64,000 nt of DNA, from contig CM034537.1 in the NCBI GenBank assembly GCA_020002185.1, positions 7,095,590 to 7,159,589 of the forward strand, read 5' to 3'. Each line of letters begins with the position of its first letter. Position 1 is the stretch's first letter. The position numbers were made by a program, and so were the translations under genes. A model generated the notes under the pieces. It saw only the letters and a list, made by a program, of their open reading frames with translations. It was not told the DNA's origin and did no database searches. The DNA comes from Paraescarpia echinospica. Its lineage: Eukaryota; Annelida; Polychaeta; Sabellida; Siboglinidae. Below are positions 1 through 10,384 of the stretch, in pieces.

Positions 1-974
1 CAAATCAAGTATTACCATGACAACAATACTTAATCAAGCATTGCAATTTTATAACTAAAACTTAATATTTATTGTGCTTCATATTTCAGAGCTTACAGAT
101 CGGCCAAAAATCTGAACCAGGTAGTCAGCAAGAGCCCACTCCGTCCACCATTAGTGATGCTGCTCCTCCGCTGTCTCGTCTATCTGACTTACATGGCTCA
201 TCTGTCACTCAACCACAGATCAAGCAGGAAGATGACCCCGCACCCACTCCATCTGCGAGTAGAACTGAGACAGCATCTGCATGGATAGAATCCGATTCAG
301 ATGATTCAGATGAACCAAAGCCAAAGAAAACTGCATTGGAGGATTTATTTGGATCAGATGTTCTGATAACAGGTGTTAGTGGGCCCACTACTCAATCACT
401 GCAATCACAAATTGATGATGAGATTGCCAGATATAGGAAGGAGATCCCCATTCCTCTGAAGGATTCTGCCACAGACTGGTGGAGGAAGAAATCCTGTCAG
501 TATCCTCTGTTGGGCAAGCTAGCCCAGTGTTATCTCGCCATTCCTGGGACTTCTGTTCCATCTGAGAGGATCTTCTCCACAGCAGGGGATGTGGTGACAG
601 CGATGAGGACCAATCTCAAGCCCAAAAATGTGGATATGTTGGTCTTCCTGAACAAAAACTTAGAACTTTAGTTCATGAAGTCATTTGAGATGATGGACAG
701 TTGACAATTGTGTAATTTGGACTTTACCAAAATGGTATTTTTGTTTTCTAGTCAAGATGTAGTTTTATCCTGTAGTTTTTCTTTTTATGATACATTTATT
801 TACAATTATTTTACAAGTGACCATTAAAAATAAAGTTTGTTGCTCTTAAAATAGTTTATTAAAATGTATGTGTGATAGCTGGCGTGCTTGTGGAAAGTAT
901 CGTGAATAAATCGAACCGTAGACCAAATTTTGAAAATCGAATCGAAAATCAAAAAAATTAATTGTCCCATCCCT
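1..974 (+). mobile_element. hAT element, 3' portion
   Basis: The transposase exon is followed by ~300 bp of AT-rich 3' sequence. It ends in a run rich in AATCGAAT-like words and then CCCATCCCT at 966-974, which read on the minus strand gives AGGGATGGG, a typical start for hAT inverted repeats. The left end is outside the window, so the inverted-repeat pair and target duplication cannot be checked. Confidence 0.5.
91..671 (+). CDS. hAT transposase, C-terminal exon (partial)
   Basis: C-terminal part of a hAT-superfamily transposase. The last ~75 residues form the hAT dimerisation region: DWWRKK near the start, YPLLGKLAQCYLAIPGTSVP, then SERIFSTAG and an NLKPKNVDMLVFLNKN end. Ahead of this lies an acidic, Ser/Pro-rich linker. 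A polypyrimidine-AG acceptor ends at position 90, so this is probably the last exon of a gene starting left of the window; the Met at 72 would then be intronic. The frame is intact to the stop at 669-671. It could be an active hAT gene or a ZBED-like domesticated copy. The terminus-like sequence at ~974 favours a transposon. Catalytic residues, if present, lie outside the window. Confidence 0.75.
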
Positions 975-1960
975 AATTCTATGGACAGTAACTGTGAGTC
1001 CATGGAACGATGGATAAGTGACATCAATAGCTGGATGCAAGGCATGAAACTCAAAATTAATAACTCCAAGACTGAGTACATTTTACTTGGCACTCCGCAA
1101 CAACTAGCAAAATGCACCAACACGGCCATTAACATCAGGGGCCATGAGGTACATGCACTGAATTGTGTGCAAAATTTGGGTGCTTATTTTGATAAACACA
1201 TGTCTATGGAAGAACATGTCAAGTTCAAATGTCGGGCAGTTTATGCACAACTTTATAGCATCGGAAAATTGACTACTGTAATGCCCTTTTGATCGGCTTA
1301 CCAAAATACCTTATACAGAAATTACAAATGGTTCAAAACACTGCAGCCAGAGTGTTGTGCAGAATCGGCAAATATAACCATATCACTCCAGTACTAAAGT
1401 CACTTCAATGGTTGCCTGTGGAATTTCACATTAAATATAAGATTTGCTTACTGACATTTAATTCATTACATGGCCATGGACCAGAATATATGTTGGAAAT
1501 GCTGATTCTTAGAAGCATCCATTACGGTCTAAGATCGCAGGATGATCTTAAACTTTATGTACCAAGGACAAAAAGAAAAACTCTGGGTGATCGTGCTTTT
1601 AAAGTTGCTGCACTGAAACTGTGGAACTACCTTCCCAAAGATATTCACAGCTGCAACACTATCAGTGTTTTTAAGAGCAAACTGAAGACTCACTATTTTA
1701 GAATTGCATACAATTAACTTATTAATTTTACTAATTTAAATAGTTTTACACTTGTTAGATAATTATATAAAATATGTTCGATGTTTCTATTGAAATTATT
1801 AATTTTTTCATTTTATAGTTTTACCTTTTTATATTAATATTTGTATTATGTTAAATGCTTGTGTTGTTTTAACTTTCTACTATGCCATCTATTGTACTGT
1901 ACAGCACCAACAAATATTATTGTATAAATATGGTGCTATAGAAATCAATAAACATTTACA
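975..1960 (+). mobile_element. Decayed L2/CR1-like LINE, 3' end
   Basis: Two frames together give the C-terminal reverse transcriptase and thumb region of a non-LTR retrotransposon. Positions 975-1275 encode the segment after the catalytic box (LKINNSKTEYILLGTPQQL, then a NLGAYFD segment). Positions 1265-1717 encode DYCNALLIGLPKYL, KLQMVQNTAARVL, SLQWLPV and a C-terminal LGDRAFKVAALKLWNYLP block. A frame break and small deletion near 1275-1285 separates them. The 3' tail to ~1960 contains an ATGGTGCTATAGAAATCAAT-like terminal motif typical of CR1/L2-group 3' ends. The element is 5' truncated and dead. Confidence 0.75.
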
Positions 1961-1964
1961 TTTA

Positions 1965-2140
1965 TCACACAACACACTGACTACACAACACACACAGACC
2001 ATACACCACACACAGACCACACAGCACACACAACACACACAGACCATACAACACACACAGACCATACAACACACAAACCATACAACACACAAACCATACA
2101 ACACACACAGATCACACAACACACAGACCATACACTCACA
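1965..2140. repeat. CA-rich minisatellite (ACACACAGACCATACA type)
   Basis: Imperfect tandem copies of a short ACACAGACCATACA-like motif directly follow the LINE 3' tail, suggesting expansion of its terminal simple repeat. The open frames through it are compositional artefacts. Confidence 0.85.
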
Positions 2141-2219
2141 TTCATGTAGTTTCACTCGCAGCATACTGCTACTTGCACCCCACGAAATGTGTGTTCCTTG
2201 ATCAAAGGGAACTAATTAG

Positions 2220-2304
2220 ATGTGTGTGTGTGTATGTGTGTGTGTGGGGGGGGGGGTGAGTGCATGTGTGCATGCGCATGTACATGTGTGCATGTGTACA
2301 TGCA

Positions 2305-2372
<68 letters not shown>

Positions 2373-2470
2373 CTGGTGAGTGCATGTGTGCATGCGTGTG
2401 CGTTGATGCTTGTGTGCATGTGGGTGAGTACACATGTGCATGTATGTGTGTTAGTGCACATGCATGCATG
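2220..2470. repeat. (TG)n microsatellite with TGCATG interruptions
   Basis: A long TG dinucleotide tract, pure from about 2309 to 2367, is flanked by TG/CATG-rich degenerate sequence and a poly-G run at ~2247-2256. It lies just downstream of the donor of the last CCDC150-like exon in the window. Confidence 0.95.
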
Positions 2471-2496
2471 TCACATTAAAGTGCAATTTCACTCAC

Positions 2497-2604
2497 CTCA
2501 AGTTCGTGCTCATAGTTTGTAATAAGTTGTGCATTTTCTGTGGCAGCTGACTTAATGGCTTCCTTGAGACACACTATTTCTTTCTTCTGCTGGTTGTCAG
2601 TATT
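2497..2604 (-). CDS. CCDC150: CCDC150-like exon 5
   Basis: 108 nt (36 codons), acceptor TTGACAG, donor GAG|GTGAGT, phase 0. It encodes a charged helix with an ENAQLITNYEHELE end. The minisatellite begins within ~6 bp of the acceptor, so the repeat supplies the polypyrimidine and branch region. Confidence 0.8.
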
Positions 2605-5600
2605 CTGTCAACAGAGACATGTCATCAGTGTCCATCAATAAACATGTCACCAGTGTCCATCAACAGACGTGGCACCAGTGTCCTTCAATAGACATGTCAC
2701 CAATTTCACTCCATAGACATGTCACCGGTGACCCTTAATAGACATGTCACCGAGTGTCCCTCAATAGACATGTCACCAGTGTCCCTCAATAGATGTGTCG
2801 CCAGTGTCCTTCAATAGACATGTCACCATTGTCCTTCAATAGACATGTCACTTTAATAGACATGTCACCAGTGTCCTTCAATAAACATGACACCTGTATC
2901 CTTCAATAGACATGTCACCAGTGTCCCTCAATAGACATGTCACCAGTGTCCGTCAATAAACATGTCACCAGTGTCTTTCAATAGACATGTCACCAGTGTC
3001 CGTCAATAAACATGTCACCAATGTCCGTCAATAGATGTGTCACCAGTCTCCTTCAATAAACATGTAACCAGTCCCTCAATAGATTATAGACGTGTCACCA
3101 GTGTCCTTCAACAGACATGTCACCAGTGTCCGTCAATAGATGTGTCACCAGTGTCCATCAATAAACATGTCACCAGTGTGTATGTCAACACATATGTCAC
3201 CAGTATATGTCAACACAGATGTGTCAGCAGTGTCGGCCAACACATGTGTCACCAGTGTTTGTCGAAGTAGATCTATCACCAATGTAGAATGACCGACCAC
3301 AAGTGATGAGGAAGTCAGTCTTGTTTCCACAAAACAAGACCTAATAAAAACATGTATCATCTTGGAGAATCTTGAAATGCTTCCAACAAGGAAATTGAAA
3401 TGTCAAAGTATGTTGACCTTAGATTAATTAATTACAAACTATGAGCACGAAATGTCAAAGTATGTTGACCAAGAGTAATTTGCAGCGAATGTATAACTAA
3501 CAAGTGTGTGCTTGAGTTCTTTCTTCATACTGTCCAGTTGTGAGTTGAATGTCGTGTATTGCTCTCTCATCCGGCCCAGTTCCTTCATCAATGTCTGTCT
3601 GTCATCTTCCATTGATGCTATCTTCACATCTTTTGACTCTGTAACAGATGCTCTCTCACTCTGCCATCAACTCTTTACACAGTTCACTTGTTGTCATGTG
3701 TGCAGCACTTCAACAACCACAGTCCAAACAAAGGAACATAGCATTTACAGACACAGTACATTTCACCATGATTTGATGAGCATAGCACCACATTGTTTTA
3801 AATCATTGTTTAAACATGGCCTATATTGGCACTAGGTGGCACCATTTCTATCCAGCACTCAGTGGTTTGAGTCATGAAATGCTACGCACCGCTGAACATG
3901 GTAATTCAATGAGCGACGCAGCATAGCTTCCAGAAAAACAACAAAACGCATATAAACCATAAAAATAGACAAATTTAATGCACTGAACTGCTGAATTGTG
4001 CCAGGAAACAACTGTTCACATGCTTCCAAGGAAGGAATCCCAGAGAAAAAAGCAGGATATAGATGATGAATGTTGTGTGTCTGACGGCGGCAGTATAATA
4101 AGGCTCCATAAAGTGGTTTTTGCAGAGAAATATCTAATTACGAAATTAATAAAAAAATCGAAAATTTCCATTGAATAGACAGGCACGCCCCAGACCACTT
4201 GGTTGGAACTTGCATAAAAAAGATGGCTATTCAGGGTGCTCTAGTTTGCCAATCTAGTCATCGAACAAAATAAGTTTTTCAGTTTGTCTCATAATAATAA
4301 TCAAACTTTATTTTAACACCGTCAAATCCGGGAACATTGCCCCATTCACGGGTGTGTACAAGCATTAAAATACTAAATAGCTTAAAATTATAATTAGTCC
4401 TGGTAAATAATAAAATAATAATAACGATAGGCTATAAAACATGTTCAAACTGTCATCACTATAGACAGTAGTACATACTGCACAATATACAGTATATGGC
4501 ATAAAACGGCTGTGCCTCAGTTCCCCTTTAATACATTAAAAATCATGGTACAAATATACTTGAATATGTACAACTTTCTTGAGAATACAGGCCAATTTGA
4601 ACTTTTTATGAGGTCATGAACATTTCGGGTAAGGTAAGTGATTAGCAGGGTGTCAATAACTTATCACACATCAAACTGGGGTAGCACAAATTGTTGTATG
4701 AAAAAGTCACAAGTTTTGAGAGTGGTGCTGAATAAGTTACACTAGTGTTTTTAAGGCAAGGCGTGGATCTGAATGCATTTTATTTAATAATTTCATTAAT
4801 TTTTCAGGGAATTTTACCACAGTACGACAGCCATCTTGCATTGAAGATTTCCTTTCAAATATAGCTGTAATTCCTGAATTTGGATTACTCAAACTTGGTG
4901 CATAGTTGCTTCACACCAAGCTACATTTTTTATTTTTCAAAAAAAATGTGTTATATTATTTAGCCTGGTTGAAAAGTAGTCAACCGCACCTCACTGCACT
5001 TTCCCTGGAAACCATTACCTTGTGGTTGTGGGCTAACACAGCTATGACTAGGGGAAGGATAACACCCAAAATATCCACACTGCAGAAGGTCAACAACCCT
5101 CCCAGTTCAAAGACGTGTTAGAGAAACATGTGATACCTGCAAGCCGAGCCAGCTTGTTGTTGTATTGCTCGAGCTGACTGCGCTGACACTGTTCCCTCTG
5201 TAGCTCACTCTGGGCACTCACACACTCCTTCTTAAGGGCGGTGCATGTCCTGTTGACTGCAGCTACCTGACACAACACATTCCATCGTCACACTACACGC
5301 ACGCATGCATGCATTCATAGCAAGAGCACTCAACAATACACACTACACGCATGCTTGCATTCATAGCAAGAGCACTCAACAATACACACTACACGCATGC
5401 ATGCATTCATAGCAAGAGCACTCAACAATACACACTAAAGTATTTCAAGATAAATCAAAAGACATTATTATATACATAAAAATATCTTGACAGATGTAAA
5501 ATTCCAAATCGTCAAACTTATCAAAATATGTTGTCATCCCCATTAGTGTCTGAACATTTCTAGGCATATAGTGAGTGGGCACAGCCAACAAACCTGTGGA

Positions 5601-8600
5601 ATGGGATTGTAGGGAGCATACATGCTGGTAAAGATGCATAAACTGAGAAGGTCTCATGGGTAGGGTGGTGCACGTCAGTGGAGTGCCTTGAAGACAAGGG
5701 AAGTGGCACCCTGTCACTGAGAGGACAAGGGAAGTGGCACCCTGTCACCGAGAGGACAAGGGAAGTGGCACCCTGTCACTGAGAGGATAAGGGAAGTGGC
5801 ACCATGTCACCGAGAGGACAAGGGAAGTGGTACCCTGTCACTGAGAGGACAAGGGAAGTGGCACCCTGTCACTAAGAGGGCAAGGGAAGTGGCACCCTGT
5901 CACCGAGAGGACAAGGGAAGTGGCACCCTGTCACTGAGAGGACAAGGGAAGTGGCGCCCTGTCACTGAGAGGACAAGGGAAGTGGCACCCTGTCACTAAG
6001 AGGACAAGGGACGTGGCATCCTGTCACTAAGAGGACAAGGGAAGTGGCACCCTGTCACTAAGAGGACAAGGGAAGTGGCGCCCTGTCACTGAGAGGACAA
6101 GGGAAGTGGCACCCTGTCACTGAGAGGACAAGGGAAGTGGCACCCTGTCACTGTGAGGACAAGGGAAGTGGCACCCTGTCACTAAGAGGACAAGGGACGT
6201 GGCATCCTGTCACTAAGAGGACAAGGGAAGTGGCACCCTGTCACTAAGAGGACAAGGGAAGTGGCGCCCTGTCACTGAGAGGACAAGGGAAGTGGCATCC
6301 TGTCACTGAGAGGACAAGGGAAGTGGCACCCTGTCACTGTGAGGACAAGGGAAGTGGCACCCTGTCACTAAGAGGACAAGGGACGTGGCACCCTGTCACT
6401 GAGAGGACAAGGGAAGTGGCACCGTGTCACAGAGAGGGCAAGGGAAGTGGCACCTTGTCACCGAGAGGACAAGGGAAGTGGCACCCTGTCACTGAGAGGA
6501 CAAGGGAAGTGGCGCCCTGTCACTGAGAGGACAAGGGAAGTGGCACCCTATCACTGACAGGACAAGGGAAGTGGCGCCCTGTCACTGAGAGGACAAGGGA
6601 AGTTGCGCTCTGTCACTGAGAGGACAAGGGAAGTGACGCCCTGTCACTGAGAAGACAAGGCAAGTGGCGCCCTGTCACTGAGAGGACAAGGGAAGTGGCA
6701 CTCTGTCACTGAGAGGACAAGGGAAGTGGCGCCCTGTCACTGAGAGGACAAGGGAAGTGGCGCCCTGTCACTGAGAGGACAAGGGAAGTGGGGCCCTGTC
6801 ACTGAGAGGACAAGGCAAGTGGCACCCTGTCACTGAGAGGACAAGGGAAGTGGCGCCGTGTCACTGTGAGGACAAGAGAAGTAGCACCCTGTCACTGAAA
6901 GGACAAGGCAAGTGGCGCCCTGTCACTGAGAGGACAAGGGAAGTGGGGCCCTATCACTGAGAGGACAAGGCAAGTGGCACCCTGTCACTGAGAGGACAAG
7001 GGAAGTGGCGCCATGTCACTGGGAGGACAAGGGAAGTAGCGCCCTGTCACTGAGAGGACAAGGGAAGTGGCGTCCTGTCACTGAGAGGACAAGGCAAGTT
7101 GCACCCTGTCACTGAGAGGACAAGGGAAGTGGCACCCTGTCACTGAGAGGACAAGGGAAGTGGCACCCTGTCACTGAGAGGATAAGGGAAGTGGCGCCCT
7201 GTCACTGAGAGGACAAGGCTAGTGGCACCCTGTCACTGAGAGGACAAGGGAAGTGGCACCCTGTCACTGAGAGGACAAGGGAAGTGGCACCATGTCACTG
7301 AGAGGACAAGGCAAGTGGCACCCTGTCACTGAGAGGACATGGGAAGTGGCACCCTGTCATTGAGAGGACAAGGGAAGTGGCGCCGTGTCACTGAGAGGAC
7401 AAGGGAAGTGGCACCCTGTCACTGAGAGGACAAGGCAAGTGGCACCCTGTCACTGAGAGGACAAGGGAAGTGGCACCCTGTCACTGAGAGGACAAGGCAA
7501 GAAGAACAAAGAGATATACAATTTAAGACTTACTAATGTGATCTTTGGATAAATTTCTATACATCTACATTTCTAAGCTGTGTGCATTGTCACGTAAAAT
7601 CTTCTAAATTACCAAGCTTACCTCTTCTCTTTCACCCTCAACCACTAATCCCATTTCCTGTACACGCTGCAGCAGTGTATTGTGGGATTCTTCAAGACTC
7701 TCTCGCAAACTCGTCTCATGACTGAGTTCACCTTGTATTTCCTCGAGACGTCGTAGGAGTTTCTGTTTGCTAGACTTCATGTTGTCTATTTCCAGGTTGG
7801 CGGCTGACTACAGAAGTTGAGACTTTAGGTTAGGTCTACACTGTCGCTGACACCAATCACACCATACTGCAAACTGAATCTCATTAATGGCATCATTTTC
7901 AACTGGAAAACATTATGACCAATATTATAACCACAATTAGCAAAACAGATGTTGATTCAAAAACTTAACAATACATATATTAAAGAGTCCCTAGAACAAT
8001 TACTAAATTTGTTAATGCAGCAGTACACATATACAATTTTTTCTTCTGAAAAAACTATTCTTTAAAAATCTAGGAAATATAATGACATAGTTTTGATAGA
8101 CATTAAATAGATGGATGAAGTAGAAAACAATGTACCCTGGCCAGAGTAGCTTCACCTAGCGTTGCCTGCAGCTTGTTGGCTTTCTCTTCTGCATTCTTGT
8201 GTGCCTCTGCCTCTTGCAGACACTGTTGTCTCAGCAGCTTCATGTCCTGGTTGAGTCGGTGCATCTCCTGGGCATGACTGTCCTGCTCCACTGCAAGTCT
8301 CTCAGTCGCTGTCACCTTCTCCCTCTTCACAAGCTCTTGAGACGACTGCAAACGCAGGATGCTCAGCTTGATGGTGTGGATCATACTCTCCAGCTTGCAC
8401 ACACGTGACACCATGCCTTCATAGTTCCGTACCAGCATGTCATTACATGACATGTCTTTGAATGGTGCAATCGTGTCTGACTTATCTTCAACTTGGAATA
8501 TACTTTCAGGATAGTGTGACTGATCTGGTTTGAAACCGAGCTCTTTGAGTTGTCGTGCCAGTAGCTGGGTATCACTCTCAGTCCCAGCCAAGCGTGACTG

Positions 8601-8675
8601 CAACACCTCAACCGTGTCCTTCATTGACTCCCCAACCACAAGTCCTGAAGGTGTCAGCACTGGTCGCTTTGACAT
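2497..8675 (-). CDS. CCDC150: CCDC150-like coiled-coil protein, 5' five coding exons (partial)
   Basis: Five minus-strand exons join in frame with consensus splice sites: 8675-8136, 7807-7622, 5266-5137, 3638-3502 and 2604-2497 (about 367 residues). The protein is almost wholly charged helical coiled coil. Recognised as a CCDC150 homologue from recalled vertebrate sequence: an N-terminal RPVL(T/S)P segment, a VCKLESMIHTIKLSILRLQ block, the LRESLEESHNTLLQRVQEMG block and an NRTCTALKKEC block occur in the same order. The biochemical role of this family is not established. The Met at 8675 is chosen because it starts the long frame 96 nt after a plausible acceptor (8772-8774), implying an upstream untranslated exon. 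The remaining 3' exons must lie left of the window; a hAT element and a LINE occupy the sequence immediately beyond exon 5. Confidence 0.8.
2611..3262. repeat. 25-bp minisatellite in a CCDC150-like intron
   Basis: About 26 imperfect copies of a 25-bp unit (CATGTCACCAGTGTCC core, then TCAATAGA or TCAATAAA). Units diverge at the right end, where TCAACACA variants replace TCAATAGA. The array fills most of the intron between exons 4 and 5. Confidence 0.95.
3400..3472. other. Templated insertion: direct repeat flanking an inverted copy of exon sequence
   Basis: GAAATGTCAAAGTATGTTGA (plus CC) occurs at ~3397-3418 and again at ~3449-3470. Between them, 3431-3451 is an exact 21-nt inverted copy of 2503-2523, which lies inside CCDC150-like exon 5. 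This is the look of filler DNA copied from nearby templates during break repair. Confidence 0.7.
3502..3638 (-). CDS. CCDC150: CCDC150-like exon 4
   Basis: 137 nt, acceptor CTGTTACAG, donor GTTAGT, entering in phase 1 and leaving in phase 0; exons 3 and 4 together give 89 whole codons. It encodes a charged helix ending FNSQLDSMKKELKHTL. Confidence 0.75.
3639..5136. other. CCDC150-like intron 3, no gene seen
   Basis: Intronic sequence between exons 3 and 4. Near 4285-4315 an AATAATAAT run followed by an AAACTTTATTTTAA stretch resembles the tail of a minus-strand retroposon, but no body could be recognised. Otherwise AT-rich and without supportable features. Confidence 0.5.
5137..5266 (-). CDS. 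CCDC150: CCDC150-like exon 3
   Basis: 130 nt, acceptor GTGTCAG, donor GCAG|GTATCA, phase 0 to phase 1. It encodes VAAVNRTCTALKKECVSAQS and a following Gln/Glu-rich helix that aligns directly after exon 2 in the vertebrate protein, so no exon is missing between them. Confidence 0.8.
5288..5440. repeat. ~46-50-bp tandem repeat, 3 copies
   Basis: Three consecutive copies of a unit containing CATTCATAGCAAGAGCACTC followed by AACAATACACACTACACG, with a GCATGCATGC core of variable length. Lies in the intron next to exon 3. Confidence 0.9.
5690..7500. repeat. 31-bp minisatellite (~58 copies) in a CCDC150-like intron
   Basis: Tandem copies of a 31-bp unit (GAGAGGACAAGGGAAGTGGC, then ACCCTGTCACT). 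Single-base variants such as GGCGCC/GGCACC, AAGGC/AAGGG and CTAAGA/CTGAGA recur in blocks. The intron between exons 2 and 3 is largely this array. Open frames through it reflect absence of stops in the unit, not a gene. Confidence 0.97.
7622..7807 (-). CDS. CCDC150: CCDC150-like exon 2
   Basis: 186 nt (62 codons), acceptor CTGTAG, donor GAG|GTAAGC, phase 0 at both ends. It encodes the best-conserved family block (LRESLEESHNTLLQRVQEMG, then a VEGERE end). Confidence 0.85.
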
Positions 8676-8771
8676 AGTGGCGGTGTTCGTAGAATGTTGT
8701 TGAACTTATTGTTTATTAATCTTCATTACATTATTTTGTGTATACTGCATCAAATCTTTGGCTGCATATCC
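8136..8771 (-). CDS. CCDC150: CCDC150-like exon 1 (coding part 8675-8136) with 5'UTR
   Basis: Coding 8675-8136 is exactly 180 codons and ends in phase 0 at a GTACAT donor. Its 3' part is strongly helical (residues ~85-180). A polypyrimidine-CAG acceptor at 8772-8774 suggests that a 96-nt 5'UTR segment belongs to this exon. Confidence 0.8.
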
Positions 8772-9430
8772 CTGGAAAAGTAAAATATTCATCAATATAA
8801 ACTGTTGGAATTATACACTGACTAAAAAGAAATAGTGTAATAATAATTATGTACAAAAGTCAAAATATGTACAATTTTTGTTACTTTTAATCAGCATTTT
8901 ATTATCCCTCACTATATGGCACATATAAAAATGTTGAAACATGCGCATATTATGATCTAACTTGTATGGAACTATAACTCTAAAGACAACGCATCATTGA
9001 ACAATTTGCATGATGCCACATCCATAACAGCCAAGTCCATAATGGACATACTATTGTAGATAGTTCCAAAATTATTTACAGTATAAACTAATCTAATCAT
9101 ACATTCATTATAACTATTATTAAGATTAAAATAAAACTAATTATTTAAAAAACCATCATCTATAACATCTAGCAGAGTTTTGCACTTATGGTTCACTGGG
9201 GGTCAAAACAGGTTCCATAGAATGCCATGTCCATAACAGTTTTTCATCAACCAATAAAAAATACTAATTAATTTGTCAAAATATTAATTAATATGCAGTA
9301 CTGTACAAAATGTAAGCATGTAATCTTGATGTCAGGCACAAGTCCTGAACTACTTTGAAAGTCCCATTTTGGTATACTATCTACCCATTCATACAAGGCA
9401 TGTAGGATACAAGATATCATGAGCGTCGGT
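8772..9430. other. Upstream of CCDC150-like exon 1, AT-rich, nothing recognised
   Basis: Probably first intron or promoter-proximal DNA of the CCDC150-like gene. No second exon, TATA element or repeat could be supported. Confidence 0.4.
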
Positions 9431-9485
9431 CCGGTTTTAAAAGTGTGGGTGACTGATTATATATATATGAATATATATATATATA

Positions 9486-9640
9486 CAACTAAACTTCTTG
9501 GCAATTTCGCTGTTGGTGAACATCACCTTCACAAGATCAGTGAAATGGTCACCGACAACGAAGGGCAGGTTGTGTTCAGCGACGAACTGGCAAAATAAGG
9601 CCTCAGCCTTTGTCACCTTCTCCGCGACTGCACGCCACAA
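9486..9640 (-). pseudogene. hAT transposase N-terminal fragment
   Basis: The minus strand encodes FCQFVAEHNLPFVVGDHFTD followed by LVKVMFTNSEIAKKFSC, which resembles the region just after the BED finger in ZBED/hAT-type transposases. It stops in a TA-rich tract at ~9466-9486. Too short to classify further; a relic. Confidence 0.55.
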
Positions 9641-9699
9641 CTCTTTGCATCAACCACCTTGTCCTTGTATTTTTTGCTCAACACGTGATTCTCCACATC

Positions 9700-10252
9700 A
9701 TATATATATATATATATGCTTGTACACCGTTGGCAGAAAAAGAAGTTGGAAAATGTCGCAATGCTTTCCCAAATTTCGGTTTGAACACAGGGGCATATCC
9801 CCAATTGTTGAATGTGTTGGGTTTTGGTGCGTCGACAGGATTTTTGTTTTGCAAATGGTATATATTTTCCTTATGTTTATACAGGATTGGCGGAATGGCC
9901 CCACCTTTTGTAATTGCATGTGTCTATTGGTGGTGGAATGTTTGTATTGTTTGCTTAGGTTTATAGTCGTAGTGATTTTATACCTCTATAGCGACAAATA
10001 ATGTATGTCTGTAATATTGTCGTCATGTTGTAGGAATGTGTGCCTGAGAAACATTGATGGGGGCTGTACAAAAGTTCAGTTTCCCATCTGGTTTGCACGT
10101 TAGACATCACATTCCTACTATCTTTATGCCCAAAAGTGGTTGCATTTGAAGCAATTAACTTTCCAATAAAAAACATCATCCTTTGGCCAATTTCAATTCT
10201 CAAACTACATTGGACTTGTGTTGGTTATTGCATAAATATATATATATATATC
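9700..10252. other. ~0.5-kb unit bounded by TA microsatellites
   Basis: Non-repetitive sequence between (TA)n tracts at ~9700-9718 and ~10231-10252. Open frames on both strands (for example plus 9610-9966, hydrophobic and Trp-rich) match nothing recognised and overlap, so none is called. The bounding TA tracts could mark an inserted element. Confidence 0.35.
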
Positions 10253-10384
10253 TGATCTGATAATTATGTTGGTTACATTTATTTGAATATTGTGACTGCA
10301 AATGGTATGTGAATGAAGACTATGAAGTCACAATATAATTTTATTGGTCAAACCGTTAATTCAAGTACAAACAACGGACACGAA

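Noticed and set aside
2202..2522. Overlapping Cys/Val- or His/Thr-rich open frames on both strands
   Set aside because: They arise from the (TG)n microsatellite; no coding signal.
5796..6526. Repeat-peptide proteins in the 31-bp array
   Set aside because: Frames are open only because the unit lacks stops in some phases; they lie inside a spliced intron.
5690..7500. CRISPR array
   Set aside because: Units are head-to-tail without unique spacers, in a eukaryotic intron; it is a minisatellite. The same applies to the 25-, 44- and 65-bp arrays.
9610..9966. Small membrane protein (Trp-rich frame between TA tracts)
   Set aside because: Overlaps other frames on both strands, has no recognisable family, and runs through a TA microsatellite.
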